From Triplophysa rosa (lineage: Eukaryota; Chordata; Actinopteri; Cypriniformes; Nemacheilidae): a stretch of 64,000 bases of DNA. This document shows positions 25,041 to 36,960 of this stretch, one piece after another. Each line of letters opens with the position of its first letter. Positions within the stretch are counted from its first letter, which is position 1. Location: the NCBI RefSeq assembly GCF_024868665.1, contig NC_079899.1, positions 23,987,572 through 24,051,571 of the forward strand, written 5' to 3'. The position numbers and the translations under genes were made by a program. The notes below the pieces were generated by a model. It saw only the letters and a program-made list of their open reading frames with translations. It had not been told where the DNA came from and made no database searches.

Positions 25041-25400
25041 GATTTCCATGACGCCTCTTAAGAAATCACACAGGGCCTGACCAACACAGTCTAATTATGC
25101 TAATTGCTTCAATGCCCTTGCTTTATTTATGCATGGCGTCTAAGATAAATAAGAGAAAATTGCTTTGGATCTAACTGTATTCATTCTAGAATGCAAACTA
25201 GCCCTTGTTTGTTATGAGATTGCTGATGTGTTTACCCTGGAAATTCTGCAGGTAATTGCAATTTTGATTGTACATTTATTTTTCCCACCGACGGTCCCAG
25301 GACTGCGTCTGTTCGCACTTCTTATAATTAAATGCTTTGTAATATTTAAGCACACCGAACGGAAGAAAAACAGCACACATTAAAATATTTTATTCACCAG
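25035..25400. promoter_or_regulatory. candidate enhancer-like conserved block
   Basis: CTAATTATGCTAATTGCTTC, TTATTTATGCATGGCG, ATAAATAAGAGAAAATTGC and GCAGGTAATTGCAATTTTG give closely packed homeodomain/POU-type cores in unique sequence, the usual look of vertebrate developmental enhancers. Conservation untested. Confidence 0.35.
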
Positions 25401-26880
25401 ACTGAAGAAACACGCTCAGGGGGCTCCGAACGCATACGGGGAGCATAAAAATGCAAGAATTGCTGCGGAATCTAAAGGTTTTATTGAGGTAAACATTAAA
25501 ACGCTGAGACCAGTGGAAACAGCGATATATTTATTTGTCTCGAGAAAAACTCAGGATGAGCTTCTGGTCTTCGTCTGCCTTGCCCGCATCAATTTATAAT
25601 TCAACAACAACTACTGTACCGGACTGTACTGTACATATCTCATCTGAGACACTACAGGACACAAAAACATTTTCAGTTTAAATTTGCAAAATTGGCTTCC
25701 GTGCAATTGCTGTAGGTGAGACGACGTGACGTCTCGTACGAGCTTTGCGAGGACATCTGCTTCTCTGTTAATTCATAATTCAATATCAATCATATCAAAA
25801 CACACAGCCGACGTTCCTGACAGCATTTCAAACCTTACATCTAAAACTAACACTCCTTAAGTTAAAAAATGGACTCATTGTCCCACGCGGAGAGTTCTGT
25901 CTCGACACATACGCCGTACATCAAGAGGCAGCCGCTGCGTGTCATAAATTCAAAAAATGACAATCGATTCGTCCGAGCGTCGGGAGCAAACAAACAGTTG
26001 CCATCTACGTACTTTAAATTAATGAACTGATCTCCCCTCATATACAGAACTGCGGTCGAACCGCACGGCACTGTTTCAACGAGCTGAATTTTTCTCTGCC
26101 TCGGTCATCCGAGGTAAATCGTTGCTGTCTTTCAATCCTTTTCATTATGAGGTATGGATTTTACCTTCCTGATGGAGCATTCGAGTCCCTGAAATGCTCC
26201 ACACCGTATGGATAAAGGATTTTACCGAGATTAATCAAAACATGGATCTCTCTCACCCGCGAGGCAATTACGGACGGCCTTTAGACAAATAGGGGTCTAT
26301 GTCTGAAAGTTTCAGATATTAAATCTCATTTCATATAGAATAACAATGAGGAATATTGCTTAATGCAAATGACTACTGAAGGACGTGTACTGGTTAAATG
26401 GCTACTGAAACACATTTGCAGTGTGCAAGTGTCTTTGATGTCGGGTTTTGTTAAATCAATTGGTATAGTGTGAATATCACAGTTATGTTGTAGCGGAAAA
26501 ACTATGAAACAAAAGAAATAAAAACTGATTAGATGTATTAGTTTATTTGATTATCTATTCAATAAAACATAACCTAAAATGAATTCATCATCTCATTATG
26601 TTTACATTGTGGCAGTACTATTAAATCTACTATTATTATTACAAGATTGTAATAGAAAATAGTTTTGTAACTCACCCTGTTTCCCAGCTAGCCGCTGACA
26701 AGCGTGTTGATTTATTTATGGTATTCGTGCAGCCCGGTGTTACGTAGGCGAACGAACGCATAGGTCTCCATTGACAGGCCTTTTGTACAGCGCCGTAAAA
26801 AATGAGCTACTTACAATACATCTATAGGAAACCAGACGTAAAAAGAATCAGAACTAGGAGTTCTCACATTGCCGATGCTC
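25401..26880. other. intron sequence with a small hairpin
   Basis: Mostly unique. TGGAGCATT at 26173-26181 is mirrored by AATGCTCCA at 26193-26201, flanked by two ATGGATTTTACC/AAGGATTTTACC segments. No gene. Confidence 0.5.
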
Positions 26881-27460
26881 TTTAATAAGAGGAGACACGA
26901 GGGAAGGGAAATCAATGGAGAATATCTCCTTTTCTCTTGCTGTATTTAAGATTCAGCAAAAGTTTTGTCTGGGGAACGTCACCTGGCACCAGAGCAGGAG
27001 ATGAAACCGGCATTAATCATACCAACAATTCATACATTTCTTGAATACAATGAGTTCTCCGCAGAACCCCCGGCCCACCCAGTACTCGCACACAAATCTA
27101 TCACTCAAAGTTGGGGTTACTGAGCTATACCCTTAAGGCGGAGATAAGGAATCGCCAGGGTCCCACATTGGGTTAAATCACTGTAGCTACATTAAACTGA
27201 ATGGAGGCAGGAGGAAATCGCAGGAAAAAAAGGCATTGCTGCGCCCAGATGCTTATCAGCGTGCCGAAAAAGACATTTGTCCTTTGTCTGGATTGCCCTT
27301 GACACATCCTTAAGGGAAGGAAGTCCTGAACTTGTCTTTGTTTTGAAGAGCCCTCGGACCTCCGAGGTTTAATCTGGGTTAAACGCGGGCCGATCTTGTG
27401 AGTTTTCCCTGCGGCGTTGATAAGCGCACACTAAATCCCTCCTCTTTGCTTCACATATAA
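26881..27460. promoter_or_regulatory. candidate conserved noncoding block
   Basis: Unique sequence with AAAGACATTTGTCCTTTGTC (SOX-like CTTTGT cores on both strands), CAGATGCTTATCAGCGTG and GGCGTTGATAAGCGC. No coding frame. Confidence 0.27.
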
Positions 27461-27624
27461 ACATCTATTCAACATCACATCAGAGAATCGCCAAAACATT
27501 CTGCTCTTCAAATCAACTAAAATGTGTTTTTTCTATCTCATGAAAACACGTCTATTACGTTGTATTTAATAATCATAGAAACAATTAAAAAATATTAAGA
27601 AAAATATTAAGAATCAATATATAT

Positions 27625-27659
<35 letters not shown>

Positions 27660-28898
27660 TAATAGATTATATGGTGTGGTAATTTCCGAATAAATTTAAG
27701 CATTTTAAAATAATTATTTCATATTTGCTTGAGAATGAGAATTGAACAGATTTTTAAAAACATTTTGTTAAAACATCTCATCAACCTAAATGGTCCTCAA
27801 AAATTCTGCATAAAAAGGCTCTCTGCTCCTAAAATATCCTTCATAATATTCACGCAAAATGTAATTTCTTTTTTAGAACAAATCAAGAAAATCTTTAGTT
27901 TTTAAATAAAATATGACTTCGAGATGTTCTTGACCATCTTCCTGAGATACACCATTATTTTCATGAAGAAATCCAAACTTCTCACGTGTCCAAGATGCAA
28001 TCCAAACGTACTGTGAAACCCGATCTAAAAACCGTTCTTTTCCTCCGAGCTGCATGTGGAGCTATGCTTTGGGAGGTATATCTGTGTTTATTGGTCTTGG
28101 TTCCTCTGAGAACACATTTAAAGCCACAGTAATTACGCCCAAAGCCACGTTATGAGGCCATAAGAAGAGCACTAAAGACTGTCTGGTGCTTCTCATGTGA
28201 GCAATAATGACAGATATAGCAGGTTTGCAAAGAAAAACACGCAGACATGCTGGCACAACAGCGTCAGGTGGATGCGTGTGGTTGTGTGTGATCCAGGGAC
28301 GTGCCACATGGCCCTATAATCACACAGTTTCATTACCCTTATAAAACAGCATGCTTTACAGCAACTTTAACAACATGTACAGCTGTGGCTGCAGTGAGAA
28401 ACGTGTGTGCATTTTCTTCCATGCAACAAATTCCCAGAATGCATTTACTCCATGTGCTACCTGTTTGAAAAACTGTATCTTTAATCTGAACGGGTTTACC
28501 AGTACAGAGCGCATTTCATAGGAAAAGTCAAAGCGTGTTTGAAGTATACAAAACCGGGAGAATTTCCAAGTGGAGATCTTTCCAATGTGTGATAATGAAA
28601 TGTCTCTAAGGGACGATGTCATTTTTATGCAAGAAATGTGACTTCAAATCCATTGAGGATGTTATTTAGGCCTATTTCATTTTTCTTTGAAAATATTATT
28701 ACAATTTGACAGAAAAGAAATCTTCACGTTTTTCACTTTTGCATTGTGCATTGTGTTTTCTTTACAATTCAACACAAAATGGTACAATTTAACCGAACAA
28801 AAACAATGCAACAAAAACAAAAATGTCACAAGTACTACTTTCACTGATGCAATTCAATAAATGATGCAAAATTTTATTGTGTTGAAGGTGAACTGAGA
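27461..28898. other. intron sequence, nothing recognised
   Basis: AT-rich with a TA microsatellite. Minus-strand frames of 60-88 codons lack motifs. Confidence 0.55.
27627..27655. repeat. (TA)n microsatellite
   Basis: About fourteen TA units in an AT-rich stretch. Confidence 0.93.
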
Positions 28899-29214
28899 TT
28901 AAAGGGACATGAAAATTTTGTCATGATTTACTCACCCTCTTGTCATTTCAAACCTGTATGACTTTCTTCTGCAAAACACAAAAGAAGATATTTTTTTAAA
29001 TGTTGACAACCGAACAACGTCGGTTCCCATTCACTTTTATTGTATAGACACAAAACCAATGCAAGTCAATGGGTACCCCTGTTGTTCCGTTACCGACATT
29101 CTTCAAAATATCTTCTTTTGTTCTGCAGAAGAAAGAAAGTCATACAGGTTAAACATGACAAGAGGTTAAGTAAATGAAGACAGAATGTTCATTTTTGGGT
29201 AAACCAACTCTTTA
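28899..29214. mobile_element. TTAA-bounded palindromic MITE
   Basis: TTAAAGGGACATGAAAATTT at the left, TTCATTTTTGGGTAAACC at the right, with AAAAGAAGATATTTTT and AAAATATCTTCTTTTGTTC inside. The left terminal TTCACCC part is lost. Confidence 0.83.
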
Positions 29215-29449
29215 TTTTTTGTGCCTGACGAAGATCTTTTGATCGAAACGTTGCCATTTTTAACTTTTTGTAAATAAAGGGAGAATAACAGGCGTTTTTT
29301 ATATTATTGGATGTATTTTTTGGTCTTGCACCTGACTAAGACATTTTGGATGTGCGCACTTTGATCTCTCTAACTCAGTATGAGCAAAGCTATGACTCCA
29401 AACATCTCCCACTGTACATCACACAAAAACTATACCAACCCGTCCAAAT

Positions 29450-29880
29450 CAGTCTTTGGCTTTCAATCACGCGGATGCTTATGACAACCTGATGAATTGC
29501 AGTCGCATTGCAATGCATATCGAGCGCGCCGGAGTTTTTTAAACACCGCGAGGTGCCGTTCTCCTGAAGGTTCAGCGCTGGGTGTCAAAGGCGAGGGCGA
29601 CTACTACTTATAACAAATGTAGTGACAGGTTACGATCAAGGGCCGCGCTGACATTCTCTCTGCAAAGGTCAATGTATGGCGAGGCCGGCGATGAAGAAAT
29701 GAGCGCTCTGCCATCATTGCCAAGGCAAAAGGTCAGACACAAGCTGATTGGTGATAGAACTATCAAATTAACCAATCAATACACGGCTGGGATGGTAGGA
29801 AACGGCCCCTCCAGGGGAAACAGACAGGCTGGACCAAATGCCAAGATGTCAATAGCTCTGCGCCAGTGAGAGCCGACACA
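29450..29880. promoter_or_regulatory. candidate noncoding block
   Basis: Unique and GC-rich (CGAGCGCGCCGGAG, GAGGCCGGCGATGAAG) with a 95-codon plus-strand frame (29582-29869) that lacks motifs and good splice sites. Most likely noncoding. Confidence 0.25.
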
Positions 29881-30300
29881 GGGTTCACGAGGGGAGGGGT
29901 TTTCTGTAATACACACACACAAACACGCAAAGCTTTGTCTACAGTATGTGCTACACAAAAATCTTTCGAATTACACATCTAATGAACCTTCAATCTGTTG
30001 AATAGAAGAGATGTCTAGCTATATGCTATATGTTGGATTTGTGTACATCAGGTGCAGACAAACTAAGCTTACAGCAAACAACTTAATTATGACCGAATTG
30101 CATTTTTAGCAGCGTTTAGTAACTCAAAATAATCTAGCTTTTACAGTAATGTACAATATTCTTTCCCAACAAGCAATGGTGCAGTATTCCTCTAATCTTG
30201 GAGAAATAAATATTTAGTTAAATATATTATATCATTATTTTCAAAAATTATATCCATTGTTTATATTAGTTGCTTTTATTAAATTACAATTGATTACAAT

Positions 30301-30640
30301 TAGGGCTGTTAAACGATTAATCGCGATTAATGGCATCCAGAATAAAAGTTTTTGTTTACATAATATATGCCTGTGTACCGTGCATATTAATTTTGTATTT
30401 ATTAACACATACATGCATATGTTTAAGAAAAATATAAAATATATGTTTAAATATAATTTAAATGATGTATAAATATAAATAAATACATGTAAATATTTTC
30501 TAAATTTACAGTATATACACGTGTATGTGTAAGTGTTTATAAAACCAAAAATAATATGCACAGAACACGGAGATATATTATGTAAACACAAACTTTTATT
30601 CTGAATGCGAATAATCGCGATTAATCGTTCAACAGCCCTA
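30301..30640. mobile_element. palindromic MITE, TAGGGCTGTTAAACGATTAA termini
   Basis: Left TAGGGCTGTTAAACGATTAA with TCGCGATTAAT; right ATCGCGATTAATCGTTC and AACAGCCCTA. The interior also mirrors (CAGAATAAAAGTTTTTGTTT / AAACACAAACTTTTATTCTG). It is 340 bp and essentially a hairpin. Open frames on both strands arise from it. Confidence 0.87.
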
Positions 30641-30859
30641 ACAGTTTACCAGTCCAAATAATTGCGTGATGTTTTTATAATCTAATCCACATTCTTCTGT
30701 ACTAGTAATACTGTAACGCAAAACATCTGCTCATCAAAGTAACCTTAATATAGTTTGCAATTTTGCACCATTTGTTGGTAGCTTATAAAGTAGATAAGTA
30801 CTTGATTATAGCTCAACAAAAACTTTAAATTATGATTAGCTTATAGCTTGGCAATCTTC

Positions 30860-31380
30860 TCTGTGTGCACAACTAACAGCCTTAATGAACTCCCCGTCTA
30901 CAACTGACTGCAAACCCAGCTGCTGAAATCAAATAGCCCAACAGCGTATCAATTTCACCCCTGTCCCTTTCTCCAGAAACAGAACAAGGAAGAAAAAGAG
31001 GACACAAGGACGCGAGCGGGACGTGAGAATGAACGCCGAGTCTCTTCACTCAGCACAAGAGCTTGTAATCCTCCTCTACATTTACTGCAAAAGCTCAATA
31101 TCACTTCAATTCCCTCACGAGTGTCCGACTGCTTTGTACCTATCTGCTCTCGAGTGGATCTATTCAGATATTAACCGTCCATTCTTCCACCCCTCCAAAA
31201 TACCGGCTACCCTTTAGACCTGAGGGGCCATTGAAAGATGAGCCCATCTGGGGATTAATTGAATCGCATTATGGACGTCAGTCAAGCACATGGGCGGCAA
31301 CACCTGCAGGTCAAAGCACCGGGAGTACAGTGACGCAACCGCAAAGACACTCTTGCTGATAAAACTGATACCTACAGATC
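30860..31380. promoter_or_regulatory. candidate conserved noncoding block
   Basis: GGGGATTAATTGAATCGCAT, ATTATGGACGTCAGTCAAGC and CACCTGCAGGTCAAAGCACC in unique sequence (homeodomain, CRE-like and nuclear-receptor half-site-like cores). Confidence 0.28.
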
Positions 31381-33271
31381 AATATGTTTGATCTATAATG
31401 CTATAATATCTCCCATAACATTCTTCAGCACTTTCTACAACAGTGGAGTTTTGTATTATGCACTTTTCCATAAATGTCACGTCACTTTCTTTGGTTTGCA
31501 TTTTACGCTCTCTTTGATGTTTCTTGTACCACTTAATTATCCCGAAATTACCCGGCAATTAACTCATCCTTCAGTGCGGCACGCGTGCCGTCGCCAGGTC
31601 AACGATTAACATGGTGACTGGTGCTGTGCTAAACATGAAGTCTGACCCATCCAATGATATGCGTTTCTACTGAATGATAAAGAAGAAAAGAACTCAATAT
31701 ATATGATATGCGATAACTAGATTAAAATATATTCATATACATATATTAATATATATTTCTATATATGTTTCACGCACATGCAACAACATTAGCATTCTTT
31801 CTGCATTCTCTGCTTTCTGTATCAACCTAGAACCATCTACGGTTTCAGCGACAACAACATAAACAAACGTTATGTGGCCCGAACTTAACTTCCGGTAAAC
31901 CTCTGCAAAGAATATATGACTGTTGAGTAGCTTTAATTTAATTTAGTACAATGAATACACAATAAAATATTAATATAAACAATATTAATATAAATTAAAT
32001 CTAATATAAATTGTTATGTTATAACCAAACACAAACCGGGAGTTAACTTCGGCCAGCACGTGCTACCACTGAACCAGTCTATACATAACTAAAGTATTAA
32101 TAAGTATTAAAATCATTCAAACAATTGCAAAAGTCTGCTAAATGCCAAAATGCAATACTTCAATAATTTTTTCTATATATTGTGCAGCTATAGTTTCCAG
32201 TTTCTATACCATATACTGTACCATCTTCCTAAAAACACATGCAAATGGAAGTCTTATATGTAAAATCATTACAATAGGCCCTTTTTGCCAGCAGGGTCCT
32301 ATTATAAGTCGAGGAAACTCTGAAAAAAATCAATGCAAAAAAACCCTTCTGAATACAAGCAGCTATTCAAAATAAACACAGCGTTTAAACCATTGCAGTG
32401 TTTTGCAACAATATTTTCTCCCCCTGTGGTTTGGCCTGTGTGTTCCCGTTTGGAAAGCACAGTGAACTGAAGAGTTCAAACTTCCACATCAATTAGAGCA
32501 ATAAGTCTGTTCCGACTGCCTCGCGGTCTCTGCTGAGACCGTGTCAATTTCGGACTCAATTAATGATTCTTTCAAGCCTAATGTTTATGCGATTGGTATT
32601 CATTTGAGGTGTTGTGAAGAAATCGTACACACATTTCCATTACGACGCCCACCCGAAGGGAGATCTTCAAACGCGCTTCATTTGCATGTGTTACTGTTGG
32701 TAAAGAAAACGCTGTTTAAGAGAAAACAAGATTCAGTGCATTCAACATGTTCTTCAATAAAGATGTATAATTCAGATTTAATCAGATTGTGAACGAGATC
32801 ATTTTTTGCGAGTTGTTTTAGTAATTGTCTTTGGCTTTTTCCACATTGGAGCCTGATTAATTCATGACTTTGATGAGTCAGCTAGACTTTCTAAATTCAA
32901 AACACCAAGACACAAATAGTTTCTTGTTTACTATTTAATAGATCAATTATATAAACAAACACACGTTTATATTAGGTCATTATTTATTGTGTCCAGCGCT
33001 TGCAGTCCTTTCAGAATGATTAAAAATGTAACCAAATAAAGGTTAAATTTATATAGCATATAGTCATATATAGTCATAGTGTATGCAATCTGTTTTTTCC
33101 TGGTATTCCTTAAATGACGTTGAATAAATGATTACTGTCCATCACTTACGCTTAAACATCTGTTTCCATTATCTAAAGTTAATTAAAACCAAGCGTTTAG
33201 CGCCATCATTCACACGTGGAGTACGGTTAGGGCTTACAGAATAACTAGTATGAAACTACACAAGCCAAAAG
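31381..33271. other. intron sequence
   Basis: AT-rich to 32030, a possible SINE fragment, then unique sequence. 32500-32770 is more balanced and could be conserved. No gene. Confidence 0.55.
32032..32085 (-). mobile_element. possible SINE head on the minus strand
   Basis: On the minus strand it reads GGTTCAGTGGTAGCACGTGC and then GTTAACTCCCGG, a degenerate A-box/B-box pair. A tail-like TCTGCTAAATGCC lies nearby at 32132 but in the opposite orientation, so it may be a separate fragment. Confidence 0.35.
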
Positions 33272-33485
33272 TTAAAGGGATATTTCACCCAAAAATGAAA
33301 ATTCTCTAATCATTAACTCACCTGTTTGACTTACTTCTGCAGAACACAAAAGAAGATATTTTGAAGAATGTTGGTAACCGAACAACGCTGGCTCTCATTG
33401 ACTTGTGTTGGATTTGTGTCCAAACATTCTTCAAAATATCTTCTTTTGGGAGCGAGTAAACGATGACAGAATTTAAGGTAACTCC
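33272..33485. mobile_element. palindromic MITE, right end truncated
   Basis: It starts TTAAAGGGATATTTCACCC, with AAAAGAAGATATTTTGAAG and AAAATATCTTCTTTTGGG inside. The copy ends at about ACGATGACAGAATTT without the usual GGGTGAACTATCCC terminus. Confidence 0.82.
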
Positions 33486-34158
33486 AAATGAATACATGCC
33501 TAGAAGATAAAACAGCAAAAATGGTGAAGGCCTATTAACACAAAATCTAGGAATGTGCACGAATACAAACAGGATTTTAAACATTTCAACCTTTATCATT
33601 GTCAAGACATAAAATGTTTAATTTAATTATATGTTTTTCTAGGACGGTTACAGAAACAGATTCTGGATTTGGAGTAAATAGTTGTCAATAATTCATACGT
33701 TGTGTTGTTTTGTCACATTAGCGTAAACAAGCCAGTCTATTAGTATCCCTTACAAAACTGAACAAAATGATGCAATAAGATCAGTGCTTATATTTTTTAT
33801 GATATAACGAGACACAATGTATATTATTCAATATATGACATTATTAAGATTGTAAATATATTTTCTTTGCGAAAGGGTTGGACTGCTATGACCTCTACTG
33901 CAGTGAACTTTGTGTTCAGATACAGGCGAATATCGAATGTGATCGTAACACACTGACAAACAGCACAATAATTCAGTCCACAAGTTGTCAATACCTTTAT
34001 GCAATCTCACTAAGAGCGTACACACACCTCTTTACCAACCGAATCCAAAAATAAAAAGATAAAAAGAGACAGTTTCACACCTACACAGACAGATCTTCTG
34101 CAGTGAGTGTAAATGCGAATATGTAACAAGAATTAAAACCACTGTTACCCCACACAAC

Positions 34159-34184
<26 letters not shown>
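34159..34184. repeat. (TC)n microsatellite
   Basis: Thirteen CT units. Confidence 0.94.
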
Positions 34185-34190
<6 letters not shown>

Positions 34191-34470
34191 CCCTCTGTTA
34201 CATTATGCCGAGACGCTCTTGCTAATAAATCTTTTTAGCTAATGCATTCCAGATGGAAGCTGCAGCAGCCGGCTTTGACCTTCCTAAACCCTTCCAAAAT
34301 TCCTCCCCCTGCCAGTGCCCAACCATTTATCTGCCTTTGATTGAAATGCCATCAGTAACCTTTGACAACAGTGTAATATCATTATAGAGGGCTGCTCCTC
34401 TCACAGGACTCTCGTGGCTTCTGCAGGCCGGGACGTGAAGCCTCTGACTGGATGCTCGCGGTTCTCACTG
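34185..34470. promoter_or_regulatory. candidate enhancer-like conserved block
   Basis: GCTAATAAATCTTTTTAGCT, AATGCATTCCAGATGGAAGC, TTTATCTGCCTTTGATTG and AGTAACCTTTGACAACAG in unique sequence; TCF/SOX-like CTTTGA cores and E-boxes. Confidence 0.32.
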
Positions 34471-34611
34471 AGCGCTCGCTGCAACATCAGCACAAAACTC
34501 TTCTACTGCTCATAACAGATCTATTTCACTAGCGCTTTATTTCACAGTCCTAATTCTGAGTGTATGAGCTGTGTACGCTGGCTGTACAACCACAGTACAA
34601 ATAGTGTAAAT

Positions 34612-34759
34612 CAGGGGTCCTCAAACTTTTTGGGGCCAGGGACCCCCTTAAAGGTGAGAAAATTTGCCCCTGAAAATGGTAACAGTAATTAAGCATATAA
34701 ATTATTTTGCGGAGCACCTAGCTATGGGCGGTCCCCAGACCCCATTTTGAGAACCTCTG
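34612..34759. mobile_element. 148-bp hAT MITE (CAGGGGTCCTCAAAC type)
   Basis: Begins CAGGGGTCCTCAAACTTTTT and ends CCCATTTTGAGAACCTCTG. Flanked by GTGTAAAT and CTGTAAAT, an 8-bp target duplication with one mismatch. Confidence 0.87.
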
Positions 34760-35123
34760 CTGTAAATAAAGTGCAACTAAGATTTCAGTCATGGATCTTG
34801 CATAGTCAGCGAGTTATTTCTTAAAATGTCTCGATTTAAAACAACCAAATAAACTTCATTTAACAGCATCTGACATCAGGCGAATAAGTAAAATTATAAA
34901 TAAGAAGGAAACGCAGAAGATACAATATAACTCTCTGACATTTGGCTTCAATAATCTGAATAGTGCAACGCCTTATTTTCATACACACAATATTTTGTTT
35001 CTCTCTCAGCAATTGGATCAACATGTCTGGCCGATGTGCAGATGGTTTGAGTGACTCATCTCTGAAGATTTGGTTTGATGTGTGTCAAAGAGACATGGTT
35101 GTATGATGAAGGTCTCTGTCTGA

Positions 35124-35135
35124 CCACCAGAGGGC
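35124..35135 (+). promoter_or_regulatory. CTCF-like motif
   Basis: CCACCAGAGGGC agrees with the core of the vertebrate CTCF consensus (CCAC/GNAGRGGGC). It sits in non-repetitive intron sequence. Confidence 0.4.
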
Positions 35136-35720
35136 CCCTCATCAACAAAACACACACTTCATCTCCAAAACCATTCAACCATGAGACTGTGAAAACTAAA
35201 TATAGCCCGTCTAAAACTATAAACAAAACGCCACTGAAGTGAGCTTTGAAAACCAGCGTGTTGTCGTTCTCAGAGGTTATGGGTCACTGTAACATCTGAC
35301 ACGTTTCTTCTACAGGCCATTTGTCAACATTGATTTTTTTTGTACAGTACAAGACATGCATATAGCAGAGAAAGACAACGTATACCGCCTCTCTTTCAAT
35401 ATAAGGATGCTAATAAACATCAACATGAGACGCAGAGGTTAGTGCAGGTTCCTGAACATGAAGGCCAGTAAACAATAATCTATCAAGCATTCAGAACAGA
35501 CTGGCTTTGCTGAAGTGAGTTTCACATAGTCGAGCGATCTAGTTTAACATAGGTGTGTCTGGCTGGCTGTGAAGTATATACTCACAACACGGTAAACACA
35601 GTGTACATCAACTGCACAGCAGCTGTAGTCGTGTTCTCAGTTTCAGTGGCCCAACACTGCAGCCAAACCTGCACCTCAGATCTTTCACTCCGGTAGTGAA
35701 TCTTTAACAATACCCATCTG

Positions 35721-35724
35721 CACA

Positions 35725-35811
<87 letters not shown>

Positions 35812-35846
35812 CATACACACTCACAAAGACACACACACACACACAC

Positions 35847-35882
<36 letters not shown>

Positions 35883-35910
35883 CATACACACTCACAAAGA
35901 CACTCACACA
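35721..35910. repeat. compound (CA)/(CGCA) repeat with a 71-bp duplicated block
   Basis: CACGCACGCACG and long CA runs. AACATACACACTCACAAAG occurs at 35810 and again at 35881, so a unit of about 71 bp is duplicated. The 176-codon cysteine-valine minus-strand frame is an artefact. Confidence 0.93.
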
Positions 35911-36147
35911 GACATTGTTTTGAGCAACAAAGGCCCATATGTCTGTTTCTTTGACCTCCATTGCAGAAATATGTTGGTGCATGTGGCTCTTGGCAGCGCA
36001 GAGAATGTTTGTGCATCTGTGTATGTGTGTGTGTTTGTGTCAGGGCTAAGCAAACATTTAAGAATGGCTCCCGTGTGTGAGTGTGAATTAAACTTTCACT
36101 GGCCGCACCCAACAGGAAGTTAAGATGGAATTTTAATCAGAAAGGTA

Positions 36148-36526
36148 TTAAAGGGAGAGTTCACCCAAAAATGAAAATTCTGTCTTCATTTACTCACCCT
36201 CGAGTGCGAATCTGTATTAATATCTTTGTTCTGATAAACACAGAGAAAGATGTTTGGAAGAATGCTTGTAACCATACAGTTCTTGGACCCCATTGACTAT
36301 CATAGTAGGAAAAATTGCATTATAAATGTCTTTGTCCTGTTGAACACAAAGGAAGATATTTTGAAAAATGTAGGAAAGCAAACAGTTCTGGGACACTTTT
36401 GACTACCGTTGTCACTTTTCCTACTATGATAGTCAATGGTATCAAGATTTTTATACAGATTCGGAACAACTCGAGGGTGAGTCAATGAAGACAGAATTTT
36501 AATTTTTGGGTGAACTTTTACTGTAA
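36148..36526. mobile_element. TTAA-bounded palindromic MITE, longer variant
   Basis: TTAAAGGGAGAGTTCACCC at the left and TTTTTGGGTGAACTTTTAC at the right. The centre mirrors around TTGACTATCATAGTAGGAAA / TTTCCTACTATGATAGTCAA, as in the copies at 21127, 41913 and 49965. A minus-strand open frame here is repeat-derived. Confidence 0.84.
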
Positions 36527-36918
36527 GACAGATTTACTCAATAGCAGTTTCATGTAATTTAAGAAATCAATTTTACACGTATAATGAAATAAATACAAAA
36601 ATTCATTTGTAAATAAACACAAATACATAAAGATACAATAAAAAAAATCCCATTTCCCAAGTCCCATTTCTGACATTATTAATATGACCGAAATTGAATG
36701 TCAATACCCCATATGTTGCATAAAAATATGCTTACGGATAATTCAATTTGAATTTTCTTTTAAATATATATAAATATGGCTTTCTACTAGTCGCCTTTGC
36801 ATATTCGGCTAGGATACAATAGTGCCATATTGTACTGTAACTTCCAAAAATCTAAATCTGATTCTAAATACAATTCTGCATCCTGTTTAAAAACAAAACA
36901 GAACTGGAATATAAAAGG

Positions 36919-36960
36919 CACACACACACGCCCACGTGTGTGTGTTTGCGTGTGTGTGCA
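36919..36960. repeat. CA run followed by TG run (inverted dinucleotide repeat)
   Basis: CACACACACGCCCACGTGTGTG is followed by more TG units. The CA and TG blocks are complementary and can form a hairpin or Z-DNA. Confidence 0.88.

Larger units (their letters stand above)
33486..35720. other. intron sequence
   Basis: Contains the TC repeat, the block at 34185, the small hAT MITE and the CTCF-like motif. The rest is unremarkable AT-rich sequence. Confidence 0.5.

Noticed and set aside
24780..25061. Histidine-threonine-rich frame
   Set aside because: CA microsatellite artefact.
35582..36112. 176-codon minus-strand open frame
   Set aside because: Cysteine-valine repeats come from the CA/CGCA microsatellite.
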